From assembly GCA_028714055.1 (NCBI GenBank), contig JAQTNB010000001.1, positions 1 through 30,798 on the forward strand: DNA of 30,798 nt, given 5' to 3'. This document shows positions 24,419-30,798 of the stretch, in pieces; the first letter of the stretch is position 1; each line of letters begins with the position of its first letter. Position numbers and translations under genes: made by a program. Under the pieces are notes generated by a model. It saw only the letters and a list, made by a program, of their open reading frames with translations. It ran no database searches and was not told the origin of the DNA. The DNA comes from Candidatus Omnitrophota bacterium. GTDB lineage: Bacteria > Omnitrophota > Gorgyraeia > Gygaellales > Profunditerraquicolaceae.

Positions 24419-27400
24419 TGCCTGCTTTCTTCAGGGGCAGATTCACCGTGACGGTCGTCCCCTTGCCCTTTTCGCTTTCAATGCCCAGCGTGCCGCCGTG
24501 AAGATTGAGTATTTGCTTGCATACCGTAAGGCCAAGCCCTGTCCCCTTGGCCTTGGTGGTAAAGAAGGGGTCGAATATCCTTTCCAGGTGCTCTTTGTCT
24601 ATCCCCATGCCGTTGTCCTGGACGCGCACGCTGATGGAGTGCTTATCGCGCACAGCATGTATCTCTATCCTTCCCGATTCCGCAGGGATTGCCTCATAAG
24701 CATTGTTCAAAATATTGGAAAAGACCTCCTTAAGCTGCAACGGGTCACCTTCAAGAACGACCTGTTTAAGCGCGCCCAGCCTTCTTGACAAGGTTATTTT
24801 TCTTTCCGGGTGCCGCCCTTCTACAAGGCCCGTACACTCATCGATGATCTCGCTGATCCTGGTCTTCTCAAGACGGGGGGCCTTGATCCGCGAATAAAAG
24901 AGGAGGTTGCTGATGATCTGCTCGCTTTCGTTTATCTTCTTTTCGATGGTATGCAGGTGTTTCTCGAACATCGGGTCCTGCGCCTTCCGCTTAATATTAT
25001 AGGCGGCCATATGTATCGCGGCCAGCGGATTACGCAGTTCATGCGCTACGGTAGCGGCCAGGGTCCCGATATCCGAGAGCCGCTTTGACTCTATCAATTG
25101 CGCCTGGGTCCTTAAGAGCTCTTCTTCCGCTGCTTTTCGCCTGGTTACGTCGACAAGAAGCAGGATGATGCCGCTCACGTTACCGTCGGAATCCTTGACC
25201 GGCTGCAGGCTCCAATCCCAGTAGGTGGCCTTGTGTCCTGCATCGTGCTTGTACCCAAGGGGCCTGGCAAACGCTACGTAAGGTTCGCCGCTCCTGATAA
25301 CTTCCGTAAAGATCGCTTGATTTTCTTCGTCGGGATAAAGAGAGAAGAGGTTCCTCCCCACAAAGAAATCCGGGGCCTTTCCGTCGAGCGCAGCATACTC
25401 CTGGTTCACGCGGATAAAATTAAACCCTGAATCCAGATACGCGATCAAAAGATTGGTGCTTGAGAAGACCCGTTCCAGCAATTCGGCGTTCTTCCGGGCG
25501 GCATCGGAAAGATTAAACCGGTAAATCCCTTCTCCCACCAGGGGCGCCAGCGATTCAAGCGACGTGATAAGTTTCAGGCTCACTTTCCCTTCCCGCTCAT
25601 CGGCCAGGTGTATCGCCCCGATGGTCTCGTCCATGTAGCGGACCGGTATGATCGCCACGGATTTAAATCCTTCTTTGATGCAGCGTCCCCGGAATTTAGG
25701 CTTGTCTTCCTCCGGAAAACTTACGGCAAAATCCAAGGTATTCTCGCTACGGAAAGACCCAAACGCGGTCAAGGCCTGGCTTTCCACGGGAAGGAATCTT
25801 CCCTGAAAAGCCCTGATACAGATGCACTGATCTTTTTCGAGCGAAAGCGGGCTCTCAGACTCCCAAAACTCGCGAGAGAAACCCCTGAAAGCCTCGTAGG
25901 GTATCCTCCCCTCGCTGTTTTTCAGGCGGATCCCCACGCAGCGGCATCCGCTCCATCCGCTGATAAGTTTTACTACGGATTCCAAGTATCCCGCCCTCGA
26001 AGCGGTTTTGTTCAAAAGCTTCAACAGGACGTTCCTGGCATAAATATGGTGCTCGACCTCTTTTCGCTCGATGATCTCCTGGTTCAATTGTTCATTCAAG
26101 TTGCGGAGCTCTCCGGTGCGCAAGGCGACCCTCTCCTCAAGTTCCGCATGCGCTCTCCTGAGCGCTTCTTCCGAGCTCTTGCGCTCGGAGATATCCCGCA
26201 CAAAGGCGCAATTGTATTCCCGTTCCCCCATCTTTAAATAATTGACCGTTACCTCGACGGGAAAAGTCGTTCCGTCTTTTGCGCGGTGGACGCTCTCCAG
26301 GGTGAAAGACCCGTATTTTTTAACCTCTTCCCAGTGTTTTTGCCAGGCTTCCCTGGAAAAATTCTGGTCGATGTCAAGCACGGTCATATTCAATAACTCC
26401 TGCCTGCTGTATCCCAACGCCCTGCTCGCCTGATCATTGACATAATATACCCCGGCGTCGGGCTTGATCCAGAATATCGCCTCGGCTGCCCGGTCAACGG
26501 AAAACTGCGTAAAACGCAGTTCCTGCTCTATAAGCTTGCGTTCGGTGATGTCCTGCCCTTGCGCGATCGTCGCCACGAGGGTCTTGCCGTCTTCTGCGTA
26601 AATATTCGCCGAATTCCAGAGGGCGATCCGCACCCGGCCGTCCTTTCTCAGGATCGGTATCTCGACGGTCTGCCAGTATTCGCCGCTTAAGGTCTTTTCG
26701 ATCCTGGCCAGTGATTCGTCCCTGGTGTCGCGAGGAAAAAGTATGCTCAGATGTTTACCGAGCACCTCATCTGCCTTGAAACCCGATAAATGTTCAAAGG
26801 CGTGGTTAAAGCGGGTGATCCTAAATTCGGTATCCCAACAGATGATAGGGGCGTTTGCGTAATTAAAAATTTTCTCCAGGTAATCTTTGGTCTGCCTGAG
26901 GGTTTCCTCCGTGCTCTTGATCTGGGTGATATCCTGGGCTGTCCCGAAACCACTCAACAAGCTGCCCTTATCGTCGAATTCCAACTCCGCCTTTTCGCGC
27001 ACCCACTTGACCATGCCATCCGCGATGATCCTGTGCTCGATATCATACTTGCCGCCGGCAAAGGCTTCTTTCCACTTCTTGTCAACATGTTCCCGGTCTT
27101 CCGGGAAAACTGCTTCCAGAAACCTCTCGTAGGTAAGGGGTGTCCCCGGAGCGATGCCGAATATCCGATAGGTCTCCCGAGACCAGAGCAATTCGTTTTT
27201 GTGCACATCCAGCCGCCAGCTTCCGGTAAGGGCGACGGCCTGGGCACGGGTAAGGTCTTCTTCGCTCTCCCTCAATGCTTTGGTCCGCTCTTGTACTCTG
27301 AGCTCAAGCAATTCGTAGGACTTTTTGAGCGCCTCTTCAGCCTTTTTGCGCTCGCTGATATCTATACCCATCTCCAGGATGAGCATAGAGCCGTCCGTAT

Positions 27401-28928
27401 CCGTGAAGGGATAATCGAAGATATCGTAATTGCGGCCATCGGGCCCGAGCCACTCCCAATGGTGAGGCGCGTTTGTTTTCATTGCCTTATAACTCTCGCA
27501 GTTCTCGCACGCGCCGCTGCGATTAAACAGATATTCGTAACAACGCCTTCCGTGCGACTCGCCGAAGCGCTCGCGGAAGAACCGGTTGGCAAAAGGCATG
27601 CGGTAATCCTTATCCAGCAAAACCACATACACCGGCAGCGCCTCCAGGACGCTGAAAAACCGCTGGCGTTCGGTTGCAAGTTCTGCGGTACGCGCCCTGA
27701 CCCGCCCCTCCAATGCGGCCTGCGATTCCTTCAGGCCCTCTTCAAGGCGCTTACGTGCTCCGATTTCTCTGTCCAGCTCATCGCGAGATGCGGTGATCGC
27801 CTTCAAATCGCTGGTCATTTTATCAAACGCCCTTGAAAGCTGGCCGATCTCATCGTCGAGGTCAAGCGCGACTTTATAGTCTAAATTTCCGCTCCCTACT
27901 ATCTCTGCGCCCCTGGCGAGTTTTTTGACGGGTCCGGAAATCGAGCGGGCAATGTAAAACGCCATGATGCCGGACAAAACAGAACCGATGACCAGGATGA
28001 ACATGGCGAGTAGCTTTAAATTTTCAACATCCGCTAAGGCCTCTCTGCTGTCTATCTTGGCCACTACTCCCCAGTCCAGGGAAGGCAAGTGCTTCCAGGC
28101 TGCCACAACCCTCCTGCCGCGGTAATCAACCATCTCTCCGGCGCCTGTCAAACCTTGCACGGCTTTTTGTATAGGCCCGCCGAATTCTTGCTCCAGGAAA
28201 ACTTTTCTCTTAAGCGCGGCATCAGGGTCGTGCCTGAGCGGATTCAAAAATACCGCCTCATTACCTATCCGTTTTCCCAGGAGCGTCTCTCCGGTCTCTC
28301 CCATGCCGGCTGTATCCCGGATAAGCTTGTAGACAGGCTCCAAATCCACTTTGAGCACGATGAGCCCGATAAAGGTGCCGTCAAAATCAAAAACCGGGGC
28401 AGCCACCAGCATCCCCGGCCTATTGCCTTCTGTTTTGTTCAAAAAGATATCCGATATATAGACCTTGTCTTTCCCCTCTTCGAAAGCCCTTTGGCCGGCA
28501 TCGGGGAGAGACTGTAAAAAGTCTGCCGGGTAATGCCCGGGGTTGCTTGAGTATATCGTCTTTCCCCGGGGGTTTACCACCATCACATCGAGCAAAGCAA
28601 ATGCCGCCTGCATCTGCTGCGCCGGCCCATCGACCATAGCTTTAGCTTCAAGGAAAGCGGCGCTATCCGGCTCTGAAGAAAAACGGTCAAGCGCGGGCAG
28701 GTTCTTCTTGATCACGTATAGACTCCGGGCGAGCTCTATCGCCGAACGCAACCCCGCAAAATAAGTTTCGATCTTGTCCGCCTTAAATGCGACGATCTTC
28801 TGTAACTCCGACAGGTGCGCCGCTTCAAGGGAATTCCGGTAATTATGAAAGGTGATGGCCCCTATAAAGAAAGACGGGATGACCGCCACAACGATGAATA
28901 AAATGGTGAGCTTCAGCCTCAGAGACAT
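24393..28928 (-). CDS. Very large membrane sensor histidine kinase (dCACHE-HAMP-PAS x4-GAF-PAS-HisKA-HATPase)
   Basis: A 1511-residue kinase. TM1 (residues about 7-27), a periplasmic dCACHE sensor (about 35-300), TM2 (about 305-327) and HAMP (about 328-380) come first. Then a coiled coil, PAS1 (about 420-535), PAS2 (565-675), PAS3 (680-800), PAS4 (805-920), a GAF domain (965-1140), PAS5 (1145-1270), HisKA with His1296 (VAHELRNPLAA) and HATPase_c (about 1390-1500, N box ILNNAYEAI, G1 DNGMGID, GTGLGLTVCKQI). PAS1 carries Cys463, Cys474 and Cys477. The GAF domain has CxC pairs at 995/997 and 1035/1037 plus Cys1083, possible metal, redox or cofactor sites. It lies between the REC-AraC gene and a REC gene. 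It can sense periplasmic ligands and cytoplasmic states together. Confidence 0.94.
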   Translation of the reverse strand: MSLRLKLTILFIVVAVIPSFFIGAITFHNYRNSLEAAHLSELQKIVAFKADKIETYFAGLRSAIELARSLYVIKKNLPALDRFSSEPDSAAFLEAKAMVDGPAQQMQAAFALLDVMVVNPRGKTIYSSNPGHYPADFLQSLPDAGQRAFEEGKDKVYISDIFLNKTEGNRPGMLVAAPVFDFDGTFIGLIVLKVDLEPVYKLIRDTAGMGETGETLLGKRIGNEAVFLNPLRHDPDAALKRKVFLEQEFGGPIQKAVQGLTGAGEMVDYRGRRVVAAWKHLPSLDWGVVAKIDSREALADVENLKLLAMFILVIGSVLSGIMAFYIARSISGPVKKLARGAEIVGSGNLDYKVALDLDDEIGQLSRAFDKMTSDLKAITASRDELDREIGARKRLEEGLKESQAALEGRVRARTAELATERQRFFSVLEALPVYVVLLDKDYRMPFANRFFRERFGESHGRRCYEYLFNRSGACENCESYKAMKTNAPHHWEWLGPDGRNYDIFDYPFTDTDGSMLILEMGIDISERKKAEEALKKSYELLELRVQERTKALRESEEDLTRAQAVALTGSWRLDVHKNELLWSRETYRIFGIAPGTPLTYERFLEAVFPEDREHVDKKWKEAFAGGKYDIEHRIIADGMVKWVREKAELEFDDKGSLLSGFGTAQDITQIKSTEETLRQTKDYLEKIFNYANAPIICWDTEFRITRFNHAFEHLSGFKADEVLGKHLSILFPRDTRDESLARIEKTLSGEYWQTVEIPILRKDGRVRIALWNSANIYAEDGKTLVATIAQGQDITERKLIEQELRFTQFSVDRAAEAIFWIKPDAGVYYVNDQASRALGYSRQELLNMTVLDIDQNFSREAWQKHWEEVKKYGSFTLESVHRAKDGTTFPVEVTVNYLKMGEREYNCAFVRDISERKSSEEALRRAHAELEERVALRTGELRNLNEQLNQEIIERKEVEHHIYARNVLLKLLNKTASRAGYLESVVKLISGWSGCRCVGIRLKNSEGRIPYEAFRGFSREFWESESPLSLEKDQCICIRAFQGRFLPVESQALTAFGSFRSENTLDFAVSFPEEDKPKFRGRCIKEGFKSVAIIPVRYMDETIGAIHLADEREGKVSLKLITSLESLAPLVGEGIYRFNLSDAARKNAELLERVFSSTNLLIAYLDSGFNFIRVNQEYAALDGKAPDFFVGRNLFSLYPDEENQAIFTEVIRSGEPYVAFARPLGYKHDAGHKATYWDWSLQPVKDSDGNVSGIILLLVDVTRRKAAEEELLRTQAQLIESKRLSDIGTLAATVAHELRNPLAAIHMAAYNIKRKAQDPMFEKHLHTIEKKINESEQIISNLLFYSRIKAPRLEKTRISEIIDECTGLVEGRHPERKITLSRRLGALKQVVLEGDPLQLKEVFSNILNNAYEAIPAESGRIEIHAVRDKHSISVRVQDNGMGIDKEHLERIFDPFFTTKAKGTGLGLTVCKQILNLHGGTLGIESEKGKGTTVTVNLPLKKAGNEKKHTRS

Positions 28929-29012
28929 ACCAGCCCCGTGCTCAGTAAAATAAACAGTACTGCGGAAGACAAAGTCATTGCCGAATTCACGTTTTAGATG
29001 GAATAACTGAGG

Positions 29013-29765
29013 TCATTTTTTCCGGAGTCTTTTTGAGAAACGCTTTTTTTTCGTTTCTTTCGCTTTGTTGCGGTAGGAGGTAGGCGTACGGCCGCAGAGT
29101 TTCTTGAACTGTCGTATGAACGATTCGGCATTCTCATACCCTAATTTATCGGAGATCTGGTTTATGTTGTAGCCGCTCTTCTCCAGCAGCTCTTTGGCCT
29201 TACCTATCTTAAACGCCAGTTTGTAATCGTTAAACCCGGTCCTCAGGCACTCTTTAAACACCCTGCTCAGGTACTTGGGGCTCAGGCACACGGCATCCGC
29301 CGCTTCTTTGAGGGTTATCTTCTTGTAACAGTTCCTCTCGATAAAGCGCTTAACCATCTCCATCTTGCCCTTTAAATCGAGGCTTGCCATATCCCCTTCG
29401 CCTCGCCGCGCGCCCAGGAGCCTTTCGACGGCATCTTTGATTCTTTTGATATCTATCGGTTTTTCTATGTAATCGTCGGCGCGGCCTTTCAGCGCTTCTA
29501 TCGCGACGTCTTTAGAGCTGTGCCCGGTGAGGATGATGATGCCGAGCCCCGGGTCGGTCTTCTTGATTTCCGCCAAAACGTCAAGCCCGCTTATCCCCGG
29601 CATCATCACGTCCAGGATCATCAGGCCTATCTCATGCGCCCTTTTCAAAAGCTTAAGGGCCTCTTCGCCGCTTGATGCCTCGCATACCTCATACCCTTCA
29701 AGGAAATCCTTGAGCTCGCTGCGAAGATCTTCGTCATCATCCACGATCAATATCTTATCCGCCAT
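29013..29765 (-). CDS. Response regulator with REC and AraC-type DNA-binding domains
   Basis: The 250-residue protein has a receiver (residues 1-125: DDD 9-11, phospho-acceptor Asp52 in LMILDVMMPGISG, switch Thr in IILTGHSS, Lys in YIEKPID). A C-terminal AraC helix-turn-helix pair (about 135-235) follows, with ITLKEAADAVCLSPKYLSRVFKE as the first and INQISDKLGYENAESFIRQFKK as the second motif. The basic tail KKKRFSKRLRKK ends the protein. The kinase gene follows after 84 nt, so this is its likely cognate transcription factor. It is the natural candidate to bind the shared boxes, including the one in its own promoter. Confidence 0.94.
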   Translation of the reverse strand: MADKILIVDDDEDLRSELKDFLEGYEVCEASSGEEALKLLKRAHEIGLMILDVMMPGISGLDVLAEIKKTDPGLGIIILTGHSSKDVAIEALKGRADDYIEKPIDIKRIKDAVERLLGARRGEGDMASLDLKGKMEMVKRFIERNCYKKITLKEAADAVCLSPKYLSRVFKECLRTGFNDYKLAFKIGKAKELLEKSGYNINQISDKLGYENAESFIRQFKKLCGRTPTSYRNKAKETKKKRFSKRLRKK

Positions 29766-29793
29766 AGCCTCTGCCGTCCTTCCGTTGAAAATG

Positions 29794-29818
29794 AAAAGGC
29801 CGGTCTTTACGACCGGCC
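29794..29818 (-). terminator. Attenuator-like hairpin in the REC-AraC leader
   Basis: On the minus strand GGCCGGTC-GTAAA-GACCGGCC, followed by TTTTC. It lies between the predicted transcription start (about 29897) and ATG 29765. The segment before it, GCC-TTTTT-GGC, could pair as a competing small hairpin that uses the same GGC. This is the arrangement expected for an attenuator or a small-molecule or translation-controlled leader. Confidence 0.6.
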
Positions 29819-29834
29819 AAAAAGGCTTACCCCC

Positions 29835-29897
29835 TTATTTTCCTGCTTTTGTATATCCTTCGAGGATATTTGGCTCCAAAAAGGGTGCTCGCTTCAT
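29835..29897 (-). CDS. Putative 20-residue leader peptide, leaderless start, ahead of the attenuator hairpin
   Basis: An ATG sits exactly 6 nt after the perfect -10 hexamer TATAAT, so the transcript should start at or very near its A. The frame runs 20 codons (begins MKRAPFLEPN, ends YTKAGK) to TAA 17 nt before the terminator-like hairpin. A 7-bp inverted repeat (ATATCCT-TCG-AGGATAT, 29853-29869) lies inside it. No codon run points to a specific amino acid. It may be a regulatory leader ORF or chance; conservation would decide. Confidence 0.35.
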   Translation of the reverse strand: MKRAPFLEPNILEGYTKAGK

Positions 29898-29903
29898 GGA
29901 CCC

Positions 29904-29965
29904 ATTATACAACAAAGCGGGGTGCTTTCCAACTGACAAAAATCCCCTTTTTTCTGACTTTTTTC
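29904..29965 (-). promoter_or_regulatory. Promoter of the REC-AraC gene, with shared box
   Basis: On the minus strand the box GAAAAAAGTCA (29965-29955), 45 nt, TATAAT (29909-29904), with -35 TTGGAA (29932-29927) at a 17-nt spacer. The box continues as GAAAAAAGGGGATTTT and then TTGTCAG, which repeats GTCAG at a 21-nt interval (two helical turns). This is the strongest promoter of the four. Confidence 0.75.
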
Positions 29966-29990
29966 TACCCAGAACGCTTATACGTACTGC

Positions 29991-30458
29991 CTATTTTCTC
30001 ATGCCCGGGAAATTCTCATTAAGGAATTGCTCTGCGTTGATCGCATTCTCCGGGACCATTTCGCCTGCGGGGATACATTGGATAGTCAAGGTTACGTTGG
30101 GTTCGACAAATTCAGTGGAAGGTAAGTAACCTGAATATTTAAGAGGAGGCGGCTCATGAGAGTCTTCTCTGTAGGTCCCTGAACTCAAGGCGCAGATTTT
30201 AGAATTATCCTCTTTTTTTACTACCACGAAATACGGGCAGCCTTTTGACAACGCTTCGACAGAGGCACGTTGAAGCGCATATTTTTCTACTTCGTTTTGG
30301 CTCATATATGCGTTTCCGCAAAAGGTCACCGTAATGATATTGGGGGAGATCTTATCTACGGCGATGCTCGTAGTTTTCCCGGAAAGTTTGTAGTGCGCGC
30401 AGCCGTTCAAAATCATCAACCCCGCTGACGCGGCTACCATGATCCCGATTAATCTCAT
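29991..30458 (-). CDS. Small lipoprotein resembling the CC0125/CC1285 family
   Basis: The 155-residue protein begins with a lipoprotein signal peptide (MVAASAGLMILNGC, lipidated Cys20). The core ITVTFCGNAYMSQNEVEKYALQRASVEAL followed by YFVVVKKEDN resembles this small lipoprotein family of unknown function. ATG 30458 has AAAGGAGGA upstream. It is monocistronic with its own shared-box promoter, and lies just before the REC-AraC promoter. Confidence 0.82.
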   Translation of the reverse strand: MRLIGIMVAASAGLMILNGCAHYKLSGKTTSIAVDKISPNIITVTFCGNAYMSQNEVEKYALQRASVEALSKGCPYFVVVKKEDNSKICALSSGTYREDSHEPPPLKYSGYLPSTEFVEPNVTLTIQCIPAGEMVPENAINAEQFLNENFPGMRK

Positions 30459-30520
30459 GAATCCTCCTTTTTTACCAAAGACCGCTTATTCCGGCAGGCT
30501 GACCTGGGTCATTTGAACGT

Positions 30521-30580
30521 ATTGTAGGCCGATTGCGGAAGCGCGTAAGAGCCTGTTTCTGCTATTTATTGACTTTTTTC
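30521..30580 (-). promoter_or_regulatory. Promoter of the lipoprotein gene, with shared box and downstream palindrome
   Basis: On the minus strand GAAAAAAGTCA (30580-30570), 43 nt, TACAAT (30526-30521). The -35 region is poor. A palindrome TGACC-CA-GGTCA (30511-30500) lies just after the expected start and could be an operator or a leader hairpin. An ATG at 30512 opens an 8-codon frame (MTQVSLPE) starting 8 nt after the -10. Confidence 0.6.
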
Positions 30581-30798
30581 TACTGTTGACCCGGTTGAGC
30601 GGACGAACATAAAGGCGCGCCAAGCTTCCGCCACCGCACTTTCTTATGGCTGGGGCGGATGTTCTGCGTTATAATCTCTATTCGGGCCGAACATATGACC
30701 GGGGCGGCTGTATGCGACAGCAAGAGTTAAGGCGCTTACACCATGGGCACTTCGGTATTACGGGCAAAAACCAATTCCGGTAAAACAATCGTTTTCCT
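30581..30798. other. Gene-poor right end, no gene seen
   Basis: With the leader at 30459-30580 this makes about 340 bases with no complete gene. A TATAAT hexamer on the plus strand (30670-30675) has no convincing -35. A plus-strand ATG at 30743 (MGTSVLRAKTNSGKT) is open to the window end behind AAGG, but 18 codons are too few to call. I see no structural RNA or repeat. Confidence 0.4.

Noticed and set aside
26790..27836. Plus-strand open frame of 348 codons
   Set aside because: It is antisense to the PAS region of the large kinase, with no RBS and no recognisable domain.
29835..29897. Known riboswitch class in the REC-AraC leader
   Set aside because: I compared it by memory with c-di-GMP-I, preQ1, fluoride and TPP consensus elements and found no match, so only an attenuator-like hairpin is claimed.

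Overview
The window looks like ordinary chromosome from a Gram-negative bacterium. It carries an outer-membrane TolC protein, two envelope efflux systems and three predicted lipoproteins or secreted proteins. The lifestyle is probably anaerobic or microaerophilic, because there is a superoxide reductase and no catalase or superoxide dismutase here. Gene density is high, with many 4-nt ATGA/GTGA overlaps and good ribosome binding sites. The mix of FIST-kinase-GGDEF genes, a DUF3568 lipoprotein, a NikMNQO transporter with a PDGLE subunit, and very large PAS kinases fits an uncultured lineage such as Omnitrophota or a relative. That placement is an impression from gene content, not a measured assignment. 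I see no phage, insertion sequence or CRISPR array.

Layout. 1-3090 (+): the end of an RND pump and its membrane fusion protein. 3137-3264 (-): tRNA-Glu(CTC). 3284-6993 (+): a three-gene signalling operon (FIST sensor, GAF histidine kinase, REC-GGDEF), closed by a strong two-way terminator shared with tRNA-Leu(GAG) (-). 7234-10447 (-): a polyamine operon, speD-speE-saccharopine dehydrogenase-like gene-SET methyltransferase-cupin. 10612-12151 (-): truB-era. 12280-15470 (-): nikR and the nickel ECF transporter nikMNQO. 15576-16136 (-): an exported cyclophilin. 16280-20739 (-): an AbrB-type regulator leading a TolC-MacA-MacB efflux operon. 20946-21335 (-): a DUF3568 lipoprotein.

21481-30458 (-) reads as one regulatory neighbourhood. 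It holds a REC-AraC response regulator, a 1511-residue multi-PAS sensor kinase, two stand-alone receiver proteins, a ferritin-like protein, a class II superoxide reductase, a DJ-1/PfpI protein, a PPOx-like flavoprotein and a small lipoprotein. Four minus-strand promoters in this stretch carry the same box, GAAAAAARTCA, always 43-45 nt upstream of the -10 hexamer. They precede the lipoprotein, the REC-AraC regulator, the PPOx protein, and the receiver-ferritin-SOR-PfpI run. I infer a local regulon, probably controlled by the REC-AraC protein, that links an envelope and cytoplasmic stress sensor to oxygen and redox defence. This is the most notable thing in the window. The polyamine operon with an embedded SET methyltransferase, and the AbrB gene with tandem 9-nt repeats at its transcription start, come next.
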